Shown: piece by piece, positions 36,123 through 45,800 of the stretch
How positions within the stretch are numbered: position 1 is the stretch's first letter
Layout: each line of letters opens with the position of its first letter
From: Tolypothrix sp. NIES-4075
Lineage (GTDB): Bacteria > Cyanobacteriota > Cyanobacteriia > Cyanobacteriales > Nostocaceae
Length of the DNA stretch: 64,000 bases
Assembly (NCBI RefSeq): GCF_002218085.1
Contig: NZ_BDUC01000002.1
Location: 62,001-126,000, forward strand
Reading direction: 5' to 3'
Notes under the pieces: model-generated
Databases searched by the model: none
What the model was told of the DNA's origin: nothing
Seen by the model: only the letters and a program-made list of their open reading frames with translations
Translations under genes and position numbers: made by a program

Positions 36123-36995
36123 TCAAATCGTACTTTTGAATAAACCTTTGGGACGAATTAGCAGCACCAAAATCATAATGAACAGCGCCACACCTTGTTT
36201 ATACTGAGAACCCAGTCCAGGGATGATGGTGCTGACTTCTTGAACGATACCGATGATGAAAGCCGCTGCGATCGCTCCATAAGGATTCCCAATTCCCCCC
36301 AAAATCACTGAGGCGAACATAGGTAAAATCAAAAACCATCCCATGTTAGGGCGCACAGCTGTAATTAACCCGTACATACTGCCTCCCAAAGATGTGAGCG
36401 CCCCTGCAATTACCCAAGTACATAGAACAACAGAGTCAACATTGATACCAGAAACTCTCGCCAAATCTAAATCGTCAGCAACGGCTCGCATAGCTTTACC
36501 AATTTTAGTATTTTGCATCATATAATGCAGCGCTAAAATTGCCAACATCGCTAAAAACAAAACCAGCAATTGATTTTGCGGCACCTTTAAACCCGCAATG
36601 TCTAAAGCAGGGGTAATCGGCAAATTGTAATTTTGGTTACTACCCCCCCAAATCAAGATAATGGCATTACGAAGAAATAATGCCAGTCCGATAGACATAA
36701 TAATCAGAGTAGTAGAAGTAGCACGGATAGAGCGCATCCTTGACCACAGGAGCTTTTCCGACAACACCATCATCGCTACCGTTCCCACCCCCGCTAGCAA
36801 CATCGACAGCCAAATATTTATCCCCTGAGTATTTAAGAGCCATGTAAAATAAGCTCCCAATGTGAGAAAATCTCCGTGGGCAAAGTTAGATAACCGTAAA
36901 ATCCCATAGGTTAAAGTAAGTCCAACGGCTGCCAGAGCAATAATGCTCCCTACTGCAATTCCGTTAACAATTAATTGAGCTAGTTGTGCATTCAT
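36123..36995 (-). CDS. natD: Branched-chain/neutral amino acid ABC transporter permease (LivH/NatD type)
   Basis: Inner-membrane permease of 290 aa with about eight hydrophobic helices. LivH-family features: N-terminal IVNGIAVGSIIALAAVGLTL, YGILRLSNFAHGDFLTLGAY, and the cytoplasmic coupling segment GKAMRAVADDLDLARVSGIN followed by VILGGIGNPYGAI. In Anabaena the N-I neutral amino acid system uses NatC and NatD permeases of this type; natD is the likely identity, though the symbol rests on family resemblance only. The binding protein, second permease and ATPases are not next to it here, which is usual for the dispersed nat genes. Confidence 0.85.
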   Translation of the reverse strand: MNAQLAQLIVNGIAVGSIIALAAVGLTLTYGILRLSNFAHGDFLTLGAYFTWLLNTQGINIWLSMLLAGVGTVAMMVLSEKLLWSRMRSIRATSTTLIIMSIGLALFLRNAIILIWGGSNQNYNLPITPALDIAGLKVPQNQLLVLFLAMLAILALHYMMQNTKIGKAMRAVADDLDLARVSGINVDSVVLCTWVIAGALTSLGGSMYGLITAVRPNMGWFLILPMFASVILGGIGNPYGAIAAAFIIGIVQEVSTIIPGLGSQYKQGVALFIMILVLLIRPKGLFKSTI

Positions 36996-37420
36996 AATAA
37001 TGGGTAATGGGGAATGGGGACAAGGGGGACAGCAGGGCAGGGGGGCAGGGGGAGTTTGTCTCTTCGTCTTCCTTGTCTCCCTCCTCTGGCCCTCCCCAGT
37101 CTTTAATTACCTTAGTCAAAAAAAATGCCATTTTGTCGATTTATGTGTTAAAACCACATGAGTGACTTGTGTGGATGCCATTTTGAAGCTACCTGCGTGC
37201 TTCTTGTATCCGTCCCCAGCATTGTATCGGTTCACCAAAGCCAGTTTGTTTTAACGAGCTATTTTTTACTGTGTTTTCTACTAATGTCATTTATACATAC
37301 CATTACACTAGACACTACTAGTTATGAGTTATAAATAGAAAGGATTTATACGCCAATATACATAAAATCTGATTCGCACCTTGATCGAAACTAATAATTT
37401 GTTCAACGGTCTAGTTGACC
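36996..37420. other. Divergent spacer between natD and the hybrid kinase
   Basis: Heptamer repeats (37003-37018) and a G-rich then C/T-rich tract (37018-37110) adjoin natD. The remainder is AT-rich and should hold both divergent promoters. I looked for an NtcA-type GTA-N8-TAC site and did not find a convincing one. Confidence 0.4.
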
Positions 37421-39193
37421 ATGCAGCAGTATTCAAGCTTACCAGAACAGAATTCTCAAGTAGATACACGTACAAAACTTTTGACCTCAATCGAGCAACT
37501 TCGCGCTGATTTGTGGCTCGAATCCACTTTAAATAAGTTGCAAAGTCGGCTCAACGATTGCCTGCTTTCTAGTTGTACTACAGAAGCAGAAATTTTCCAG
37601 ACAGTTGTAAACGAACTCAATAGTGCTTTACAGTATAGTGAAGTGGCGATCGCTTTATTTCAACCACAAGAAACTTATAAAATTTGCTATGCTTCTGAGT
37701 CCTCATCCTTCTTTATTTCCAACACCGGAAAAAAGCTGCAATTGAGTTTCGATCAAGCAATAGACATTGAAGATTTACAGCAATTAGAAAACCAACATCC
37801 GCCGAGTGCTTGGCGGTTAGCTGAAGATTTGCAAGGTGTTGCGAGCTGGTTAATTATTGCCACACAATTACAAGAATCTAATAGCGAGTCATTAAAAGCA
37901 CCACAAGTTAAACTTACATCAAAATTGATGGCTCGCGCCGCCAATCAATGTGCGGTAGCTTTGGCACAACTGCGACAAATAAAATCTTTGCAGGAATGTT
38001 CTCAACATCTAGAAAGCTTTAATCAGGAATTACAGCGCACTAATCAACTAAAAAACCAGTTTCTCGCAAATACCAGCCACGAAATACGCACACCGCTAAG
38101 TTCTATTATCGGTTTCACTCACCTGCTCTTAGCCCAAGGCTACGATCCCACAAGAGAACGTCACCAAGAGTATTTAAATATTATTCAGTCCAGCGGCAAG
38201 CACCTGCTAGCTTTAATTAACGATATTTTGGATCTCTCAAAAATTGAAGCAAATCAGCTAGAGGTGCAGTGGGAAATCGTTAATGTACCAACACTATGTA
38301 GCAATGTTTTCGCATTGCTGAAAGAAAAAGCCGCTAATAAAAATTTGAAACTGCATCTAGAGGTAGATGCGAATATCACAACTCTCGTAGCCGACTCTTT
38401 GCGACTCAAGCAAATGCTGTTAAATTTGCTATTCAACGCTCTCAAGTTTACAACCACAGGAAGCGTTGGGTTAAAAGTAGCCGTCAAGGGTGAATTTATG
38501 TATTTTACAGTTTGGGACACTGGTGCTGGCATCTCCAAAGAAGACCAAACTGAACTTTTTCAACCTTATTTCCAAATTGCCAATGCTGCTATTGATCGCG
38601 ATCAAGGTACTGGTTTAGGATTAGCCGTAACTCAGAAACTCGTCGAAATTCACGGTGGCTGGTTGAAAGTAGAGTCTAAAGTTAATCAAGGTTCGCGTTT
38701 TACCATCGTACTTCCCCTGACGCAGAAACACAGAGATGCACAGGAGGGGGTAGAGACGTTCGGAGAGAACGTCTCTACGGAAGTAGGGGGAAATGGGGGG
38801 AATCTAAATAATAACTCATCTTCAAAGATTTTGCTAGTGGAAGATGATTTGCCCAATGCCAAACTTATAAAAACTTATCTCGAAAAATTGGGTTATCAGG
38901 TAACTTGGGTAAAAAATGCTGCCGAAATGTGGCAAGCTATCACACAGTTACAGCCTGCGGTGATTCTAATGGATGTGTACTTACCAGATGAAAATGGTTT
39001 GAAACTAGTACAGCAACTACGAAAAAATCAGCAGTATAAAACCATTCCGATAGTAGCCCAAACCGCAATGGCAATGAAAGGCGATCGCGAAACCTGTCTC
39101 GCTGCTGGAGTCAATGACTATATTTCTAAACCGATTGATTTGCCACTTTTAGCAACTTTGGTAGGAAAGTACAGCAAAGTGGGGAATGGGTAA
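37421..39193 (+). CDS. Hybrid sensor histidine kinase / response regulator
   Basis: 590-aa cytoplasmic protein. Order: N-terminal GAF-like sensor region (about 20-190), coiled coil, HisKA with phospho-acceptor His in ANTSHEIRTPLSSIIGF, HATPase with N-box LLFNALKFTTTG and DTGAGIS plus GTGLGLAVTQKL, a Gly/Asn-rich linker, and a C-terminal receiver domain (LLVEDDLPNAKL, phosphate site MDVYLPDENG, Lys in ISKPIDLP). No membrane helix, so it senses a soluble ligand, pigment or redox state. TTG 37415 is two codons upstream of the chosen ATG. The linker contains an inserted dispersed palindrome (see 38750-38778). Confidence 0.93.
   Translation: MQQYSSLPEQNSQVDTRTKLLTSIEQLRADLWLESTLNKLQSRLNDCLLSSCTTEAEIFQTVVNELNSALQYSEVAIALFQPQETYKICYASESSSFFISNTGKKLQLSFDQAIDIEDLQQLENQHPPSAWRLAEDLQGVASWLIIATQLQESNSESLKAPQVKLTSKLMARAANQCAVALAQLRQIKSLQECSQHLESFNQELQRTNQLKNQFLANTSHEIRTPLSSIIGFTHLLLAQGYDPTRERHQEYLNIIQSSGKHLLALINDILDLSKIEANQLEVQWEIVNVPTLCSNVFALLKEKAANKNLKLHLEVDANITTLVADSLRLKQMLLNLLFNALKFTTTGSVGLKVAVKGEFMYFTVWDTGAGISKEDQTELFQPYFQIANAAIDRDQGTGLGLAVTQKLVEIHGGWLKVESKVNQGSRFTIVLPLTQKHRDAQEGVETFGENVSTEVGGNGGNLNNNSSSKILLVEDDLPNAKLIKTYLEKLGYQVTWVKNAAEMWQAITQLQPAVILMDVYLPDENGLKLVQQLRKNQQYKTIPIVAQTAMAMKGDRETCLAAGVNDYISKPIDLPLLATLVGKYSKVGNG
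38750..38778. repeat. GTAGAGACGTTC palindrome inserted in the kinase linker
   Basis: GTAGAGACGTTC (38750-38761) and GAACGTCTCTAC (38767-38778) form a perfect 12-bp stem with a 5-base loop, inside the coding frame (VETFGENVST). A related palindrome (AGACGTTC...GAACGTCT) is intergenic at 52415-52436. Confidence 0.75.
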
Positions 39194-39240
39194 TGGGTAA
39201 TGGTTTTGTCCAATTACCAATTCGCAATTCGCAATTCCCC
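39181..39240. repeat. Heptamer repeats between the hybrid kinase and larE
   Basis: GGGGAATGGGTAATGGGTAA units overlap the kinase stop codon, followed by inverted CAATTACCAATTCGCAATT units. The block fills the spacer before larE. Confidence 0.7.
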
Positions 39241-39299
39241 CTACCACATGCCTACAATAGAATTTGTTAGGCTGAATACGGTTTTGGGTGGATCTGCAA

Positions 39300-40130
39300 A
39301 TGATGCTGACAGAGAAACTTGAGCAACTAAGAACTTTGTTTAGAGAAATGGAGCAGGCTTTAATTGCCTACTCTGGTGGGATTGATAGCACTTTGGTTGC
39401 TAAGATTGCTTATGATGTTTTAGGCGATCGCGCTTTGGCTGTGACGGCTGTTTCTCCGAGTCTTTTGCCTGAGGAGTTGGAAGAGGCGATTCTTCAAGCG
39501 GCAACTATTGGGATTTCTCATCAAATCGTTCAGACGCACGAGATGGAAAATCCTAATTACACATCTAACCCTGTCAACCGCTGTTATTTTTGTAAAAGTG
39601 AATTGCACGACACTCTCAAACCTTTAGCTTTGAAGTTGGGTTATCCCTATGTTGTGGATGGAGTGAATGCTGATGATTTACATGATTATCGCCCAGGAAT
39701 TCAAGCGGCAAAAGAAAGAGGTGCGCGATCGCCTTTAGCAGAAGTTAATATTTCTAAAGTTGAAGTTCGTCAACTTTCGCAACAATTGGGTTTACCTTGG
39801 TGGGATAAACCTGCTCAACCTTGTCTGAGTTCGCGTTTTCCCTATGGTGAAGAAATTACTGTTGCTAAGTTACAGCGAGTAGGAAGGGCAGAAATTTATC
39901 TGCGTAAGTTGGGTTTAAAGAATTTGCGGGTGCGTTCTGATGGAGATACCGCACGCATCGAATTACCACCAGAACAAATCAAAGAGTTTGTGTTAACGAC
40001 AGATTTACCAACAATTGTTTCTGCATTTCAAAAGTTAGGATTTATCTATGTAACTTTGGATTTAGAAGGTTATCGCAGCGGTAAGTTAAATCAAGTTTTA
40101 AACCGCGAAATTTTGAGCGTTAAAGTCTAG
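39300..40130 (+). CDS. larE: ATP-dependent sacrificial sulfur transferase LarE
   Basis: PP-loop enzyme that activates a pyridinium carboxylate by adenylation and donates its own cysteine sulfur during synthesis of the nickel-pincer cofactor first found in lactate racemase. PP-loop is AYSGGIDSTLVA; NRCYFCKSEL is a CxxC-type site; DGVNADD follows; PAQPCLSSRFPYG contains the cysteine in the position of the sacrificial residue. ATG 39300 is preceded by GGGTGGA; GTG 39288 is an alternative. larB and larC are not in the window, so the cofactor route is either dispersed or the enzyme serves another sulfur transfer. Confidence 0.9.
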   Translation: MMLTEKLEQLRTLFREMEQALIAYSGGIDSTLVAKIAYDVLGDRALAVTAVSPSLLPEELEEAILQAATIGISHQIVQTHEMENPNYTSNPVNRCYFCKSELHDTLKPLALKLGYPYVVDGVNADDLHDYRPGIQAAKERGARSPLAEVNISKVEVRQLSQQLGLPWWDKPAQPCLSSRFPYGEEITVAKLQRVGRAEIYLRKLGLKNLRVRSDGDTARIELPPEQIKEFVLTTDLPTIVSAFQKLGFIYVTLDLEGYRSGKLNQVLNREILSVKV

Positions 40131-40138
40131 ATTTTTAT

Positions 40139-40190
40139 TCGTAGTAAGCACTTTAGTGCTTATTTCAAGCACTTCAGTGCTTACTACGAA
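40139..40190. repeat. Dispersed palindrome CGTAGTAAGCACTT...AAGTGCTTACTACG type
   Basis: Nearly perfect inverted repeat: CGTAGTAAGCACTTTAGTGCTT, a short ATTTC loop, then AAGCACTTCAGTGCTTACTACG. It sits between convergent larE and the Uma2 gene and could terminate both. The termini match the elements at 3125 and 58332. Confidence 0.75.
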
Positions 40191-40191
40191 A

Positions 40192-40755
40192 TCAATTAAC
40201 TTTTAGCCAGCTAAATATATCTGCTGCTCGTATCTGCCAGTTCGTTAAAACATCGAGAACAGGTAATTTATCATTATCATATTTCACAGATGGCAATTGA
40301 TTAGGTTGAAATACCATTACTGATTTATCATTATTGTCAATAAACCAACCTAGTTTTGTTCCCTGGTTAATACATAAAATAATTTTATTAATGACGCGGT
40401 TAGGAAATTGGTCAGGGGATAAAATTTCAATTGTCCAATCTGGATAACTTTCAAATCTGTTAGCAATCTCTCCATTTTCATCAGTTGGGATGTGTGACCA
40501 TTCAAATACAGTAATATCTGGAACTAAAGAACGTCCTGCAAATGTGCAGCGTAACTCCGTTAATGCTAACGCTAGCTTTTTTGATTTCCCTATCTGATTG
40601 ATAGCAGATGATAACTCAGTTTGGATTATGCTATGTTTTCCCTGAGCCATTGGTTTTTGGTAGATTTTCCCGTCAACATATTCGCTAGCTGGTTTGGTTT
40701 CTGGCAATTGCAGAAATTCTTCTAACGAAAGTTTGGATGATAAAGTTGATACCAT
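40192..40755 (-). CDS. Uma2-family (DUF820) PD-(D/E)XK nuclease-like protein
   Basis: 187-aa protein of a family extremely abundant in cyanobacteria. Start LSLEEFLQLPETKPASEYVDG, then PDITVFEW and DWTIEILSPDQ, and WFIDNNDKSVMVF, fit the restriction-endonuclease-like fold with its acidic catalytic residues. No biochemical role is established for most members. It is followed on the same strand, 20 bases upstream, by the SGNH hydrolase gene, so the two may share a message. Confidence 0.9.
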   Translation of the reverse strand: MVSTLSSKLSLEEFLQLPETKPASEYVDGKIYQKPMAQGKHSIIQTELSSAINQIGKSKKLALALTELRCTFAGRSLVPDITVFEWSHIPTDENGEIANRFESYPDWTIEILSPDQFPNRVINKIILCINQGTKLGWFIDNNDKSVMVFQPNQLPSVKYDNDKLPVLDVLTNWQIRAADIFSWLKVN

Positions 40756-40774
40756 TAGTAGTTTTTTAATAAAC

Positions 40775-41854
40775 TTACTTAAGCGATCGCTTACTTTTGT
40801 TAGCTGTCATTTTAGTTTCTACTTGCTGTAGTGCCCATCGCCAAACATCATACCCACGGGTTGACAAATGTAACCCATCTGTGGTTAAATCTTCTCGTAA
40901 ATTGCCTTCAGAATCTGTAAACCAATTATGGATATTCAGATAATTTACTTGTTGTTCTTTGGCAATTTCGGCAAGTTGCTCGTTAAGATGACGAATTCGG
41001 CTATTAGAAATTTTCGGCTGGCGAGTAGGCAAAATTGATTGGATGATTATTAAACTTTCTGGATGACTTTGTTTTAGTGTACGAATAATTCGGCGGTGAT
41101 TACGCAAAATTGTTTCATCACTAACACCATTGCGTAAATCGTTGATTCCCGCCATGACGTAAATCACATCCGGTCGCGTTTTAGAAAAGAAAGATAATCT
41201 TTTTAATACACCACTGGAAGTATCTCCAGATATTCCTTGATTCAGCCATAATTTCCCAGTCGGCAATTTTCGAGCGGGAAACCACATACTCAAAGAATCA
41301 CCAACTAAAACATTGAGATGATTTGCTCCTTGACCAGTAGCGATCGCTCTCGCTTCTAAGGCTAATAAAGTTTTCCAATCCTGATAAGTTAGTTGATGTT
41401 TACTGCTCGATCGTCCAAGCAGCTGCACGTCATCATCCACTCGCGTGTAAATCTGACCGGTTTTCAGAGCATTTAATCTTTGGTAATAAAGTTCTTTACC
41501 CGATACCAGCGTGCGATCTGCTGGTTCGGAATCCACGTTAAATGATGACTCTCTTGGCGCCGACAATACCTGATTGCTGAATTCTGGTGAGGAGATTTCT
41601 GCACTAGGGGCGATTTTCTCTTCTACAGTTGATGACAAACTTTCTTTTGTTGGCGATAACGGCTTGCTGAATTCTGGTAAGGAGATTTCCACACTAGGGA
41701 TGATTTTCTCACCTACACTTGGCAGCGAAGCTTGTTTGAAATTCCACAGCACTGGATGATTTTCTTGTTGAATCATCGATAACTGTGGAAGAGTAGATGC
41801 TGGTATTACCAATCCTGTCAACAAGCTTGCTGCCAACAGATAAGAATCCCTCAT
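40775..41854 (-). CDS. Secreted SGNH/GDSL hydrolase
   Basis: 359 aa. An N-terminal signal-like segment (YLLAASLLTGLVIPA) is followed by a Pro/Ser/Glu-rich region with a 30-residue duplication (EKIIPSVEISLPEFS / EKIAPSAEISSPEFS) and the hydrolase domain from about residue 180. SGNH blocks: VLVGDSLSMWFP (Ser), the oxyanion Gly in NQGISGDTS, AGINDLRNGVS (Asn), and TTDGLHLSTRGYDVW (Asp and His). Substrate probably an ester on a cell-wall or extracellular polysaccharide. The domain resembles PAF-acetylhydrolase-type esterases. Confidence 0.88.
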   Translation of the reverse strand: MRDSYLLAASLLTGLVIPASTLPQLSMIQQENHPVLWNFKQASLPSVGEKIIPSVEISLPEFSKPLSPTKESLSSTVEEKIAPSAEISSPEFSNQVLSAPRESSFNVDSEPADRTLVSGKELYYQRLNALKTGQIYTRVDDDVQLLGRSSSKHQLTYQDWKTLLALEARAIATGQGANHLNVLVGDSLSMWFPARKLPTGKLWLNQGISGDTSSGVLKRLSFFSKTRPDVIYVMAGINDLRNGVSDETILRNHRRIIRTLKQSHPESLIIIQSILPTRQPKISNSRIRHLNEQLAEIAKEQQVNYLNIHNWFTDSEGNLREDLTTDGLHLSTRGYDVWRWALQQVETKMTANKSKRSLK

Positions 41855-42881
41855 CGTTTTTATCTCTCCTCTAATCGCTGCTTTTTTTTAACACAGCCAA
41901 TAAATGCTGTCTTCAGGATAATTTTAGTTTTATTCAGAAACAATTGAGAATACAGCTACCTCAGAATCCAGGATAATATCTCGCGCTTTGCGTAGGTTGT
42001 ATTCTGACTTGGTGACTTCTGACTTGGTGACTTCTTCATTAAATTATTTTTATCTATATTGTCGGGTTATGTAAAGCTTGCTCACAATATTACATTTCAT
42101 GGTTTCTTTAAACAACACTTTTTTTATTGCTAGACAAGCTTTATCTGTTCCCATGCGCTATAGTAAGCAACCCGTTTATTAGCTATAACATTTCAAAATC
42201 TACAGTTTTTGTGGAAGCGTGTCAATATGGATTTCCACAAATTTTGATTTTGATGATGGTTTTGGGCGATCTGGGGCATTGCGAGCCTGCCCAATGCCTA
42301 ACCCTCACCAATTATATTTCTTTTCGCGCCCTTTACTTAACTATTCACTCTTCTCGATGCCGATAATATAACAGCAATGAGCGCAAAACATATCTTCTGT
42401 AGCGATAATTCATTAATTATCGCACTCTTAAATTCAAGAACTGGTAAGGTTTTTTGCCTAATTTTTATATAATTATCCTGGAGAAAATTTATTACCTTTT
42501 GTCGATTAATTTTTTCGGTATTCAAAAGTTATAAATTAGAGGTTTAGCTCAAAACAAGTTCGCGCTTTGCAATGCTTTGTATTCTTCAGATCCCCCACTT
42601 CGAGCGAGAAGTCAGGGTTCTTGCTCTTTCTTGTTTTTTCACGAATCCTAAACGAACGTAATCAAACGTAACTTCAAAATATCGCCATAGCGAATTATAC
42701 TGAACCAACAGATAAACTTAGTTTGTGGGTAGTTCAGTAAACTGTCAACATTGAAAGTAAAAAAATGAACTTAACCTGTAGTTTGCGCTGTCTTCGGTAA
42801 AGCGCAAAATAAAAGTATAGTATCAATTTTGACTAAAACACAAACGATAAAGACTATATTTGATGGGGAAAGCTTTTAGTT
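41855..42881. other. 1-kb spacer before the exoprotein cluster
   Basis: No convincing gene; short open frames at 42127-42366 (+) and 42337-42525 (-) lack ribosome binding sites and plausible composition. Contains a tandem GACTTGGTGACTTCT duplication (42006-42032) and a GCGATAATT...AATTATCGC hairpin (42402-42423) like the MITE centre at 33357. A possible promoter for the first exoprotein is TTCGGT-17-TATAGT at 42793-42821, about 60 bases before its ATG. Confidence 0.4.
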
Positions 42882-45800
42882 ATGGTTCAGGACTGGAAAA
42901 AATTGGCGCTAGGGTTTATTTTCGCTCTCGGTGGAGCAACTTTTTCTATTAACTCTGCCTTTGCTCAACAAATTACCATAGATGGTACTCTCAGTCCTGA
43001 GCGAACATTAAGTGGACCAAACTACATCATTCCTCAAGCCTATGGTCAAACTGTAGGCAATAATTTATTTCAAAGTTTCGGACGCTTTAACCTCAACGCA
43101 GGTGAAAGTGCGAATTTTCAAAGTGATGTCAGCATTAGAAATATTCTCTCGCGTGTCACCGGTGGCTTACCCTCGACAATTGATGGTAGAATTTTTACCC
43201 AAAGCGCTAATGTAAATCTTTTCTTCATCAATCCCAGTGGAATCATCTTTGGTCAAAATGCACGTATCGATGTAGGAAGTGCAACCAGAGGTTCTTTTAT
43301 TGCAACAACTGCTGATGCTTTAGTTTGGGCAAATGGTTCGCAGTTCAGCGCAACTAATCCCAGAGGAGCGAGTAGCTTACTTACCATAGTAGGCGATCCT
43401 AGCGGATTTTTATCAACTCTGAGACCACCGCAACCAATTACTAGTTCGGGTAATAACCTCAGAGTCTTTGACGGTCAAAGTTTGTTGTTGCTAGGAGGAA
43501 ATCTCACCTTAGATAACAGCAACTTGCAAACATCGGGAGGACGAGTAGAATTAGCAGGTATAGCGGATACTGGAACTGTCGGGCTTGAGGCAAATGGTAA
43601 CATCTTCAGCTTGAATGTTCCAGATAATTTAGCGCGTGCTGATGTGTCGCTACAAAAAGGCACCACAATTGATGTAACGGCAGCAAATCAAGGTAATATT
43701 GCTATTGTCGGTCGCAATGTAGACATTACCGGCGGAAGTCAACTAAGAACCGGGATCGGGTCTGGTTTGGGTACGGTAAATAGTCAAGCTGGAGATATTA
43801 CCGTTAATGCCACAGGAACAGTAACAATCAATCAAGCTAGCGGACTTAGTAATATAGTTGCTGATGATGCTCCAAATATTCCTGGTAAAGGTAATGCTGG
43901 TAATATCAACATTAAAGCTGGTGAGATTTTTATTAATAATCAAGGAAACAACGCAGCAGCAATAACTACTAATCGCAGTTTACAAGGACGCGGGGGAAAT
44001 GTATTATTAGAATCCAAAGGCTCAATTTTTGTCACTGGGCAAAATGTCCGGAACAACGATGCGGCAATTTCCACTTTGAGTAGAAGTCAATCACTAGGTA
44101 GCGGAGACATATCACTTAATGCAATAGGTGGTGGTATCTTTTTAAATAATGCCTTTTTTGGCGCTGGCAGCTTTGGAGGAAATGGGGGAAACATATCACT
44201 GCAAGGTAATGAAATCTCATTAGTAAATAATAGCTCTCTGGTTAGTCAAGCTTTTGCGCGAGGAAATTCTGGAAGCATTACACTCAAGTCAACAGGTCCA
44301 ATCTCGATTCAAAATACGTTGGTGAATACTGCTGTAGGTTCTAACGGAAACAATACTACAAATCTGCAAGTAGGCAATGCTGGTGATATAAATATTAGTG
44401 GGCGATCTGTTTCTATAACTGGTGAGTCGGAAATATCTTCAAGATCCTTTACAGGTATGAACTCCGGCAATATAAATGTTAATGCGACAGAATTCGTGGA
44501 AATATCAGGTAATTCACGACGAATTCCCCGACCAAATAGCGATCGCGCTCGAAGCTTCCCAAATACTATACTCACAACAACCGCCGAACGCAACTCCAGA
44601 GGCAATGCAGGTAATATCAGCATCAAGGCTGGGGAAATTTTTATCAATAATCAAGCAAGCAATCCAGCAATAAGTAGTACCAGTAGTGGATCTGGACGCG
44701 GTGGAAACGTATTATTAGAATCGACCAAAGGCTCAATTTTTGTTACTGGGCAAAGTAGAAATCAACTCGATTCGGTAATTTCCACTTTGAGTGAAAATCA
44801 ATCACCAGCTAGCGGAGATATATCACTTAATGCAAGTGGTGCTATCAAGTTAGATAATGCCTATTTTGTTGCCAGCAGCTCTGGACAGGGAAATGGGGGA
44901 AACATATCACTCCAAGGTAATGAAATCTCACTCTTCAATAATAGCTCTTTGGTTAATCAAGCTTTTACACGCGGAAATTCTGGAAGCATTACACTCAACT
45001 CAACAGGTCCAATCTCGATTCAAAATAGCTTGGTGAATACTGCTGTCGGTCGCCAAAACAATACTACAACAAATCTGCAACTACGCAATGCTGGTGATAT
45101 AAATATTAGTGGACGATCTGTTTCTATAACTGGTGGATCGGAAATATCTTCTAGATCGTTTACGGGTGCAAACTCCGGCAATATAAACGTTAATGCAAAA
45201 GAATTAGTAAAAATTTCCGGAAATGCACCACGAATTCCCCGTCCAAGGAGCGATCGCGCTCAAAGCTTCACAAATACTATACTGACAACAGCCGCCGAAC
45301 GCAACTCCAGAGGCAATGCAGGTAACATCAGCATCAAGGCTGGGGAAATTTTGATTAATAATCAGGCAAGCAATCCAACATTAAGTACTAATAGTAGTGG
45401 ACTTGGACGCGCTGGAAACGTCTTGCTAGAAGCAACTAACAACTCAATTTCTTTAATTGGACAAAATGTTAACTCTGACGATGCGGTGATTTCCACTTTC
45501 GGTTCATTTCAATCGCAAGGTAGCGGAGATATATCACTTAACGCTAATGGCTCTATCTTGTTAGATAATGCTTTATTAAGAGCCAGCACTACTGGAGGTG
45601 ATGCAGGAAGTATTTTAGTGCGAGGCAATGAGAGAGTATCTTTAGCAAATAATAGTGCCCTGACAACAGAAGCTTTAGGACGAGGCAATGCCGGTGCAAT
45701 TACAGTTGAATCTTTTGGTCCGATCTCTTTGCAAAATAGCTTGATTGCCACAAATGTTGGAAGTCGAACTGACACAAGATCTACAGAAGGACTAGGCAAT

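Noticed and set aside
42127..42525. Two short open frames before the exoprotein cluster
   Set aside because: Opposite strands, overlapping, no ribosome binding site, and one crosses a hairpin repeat.
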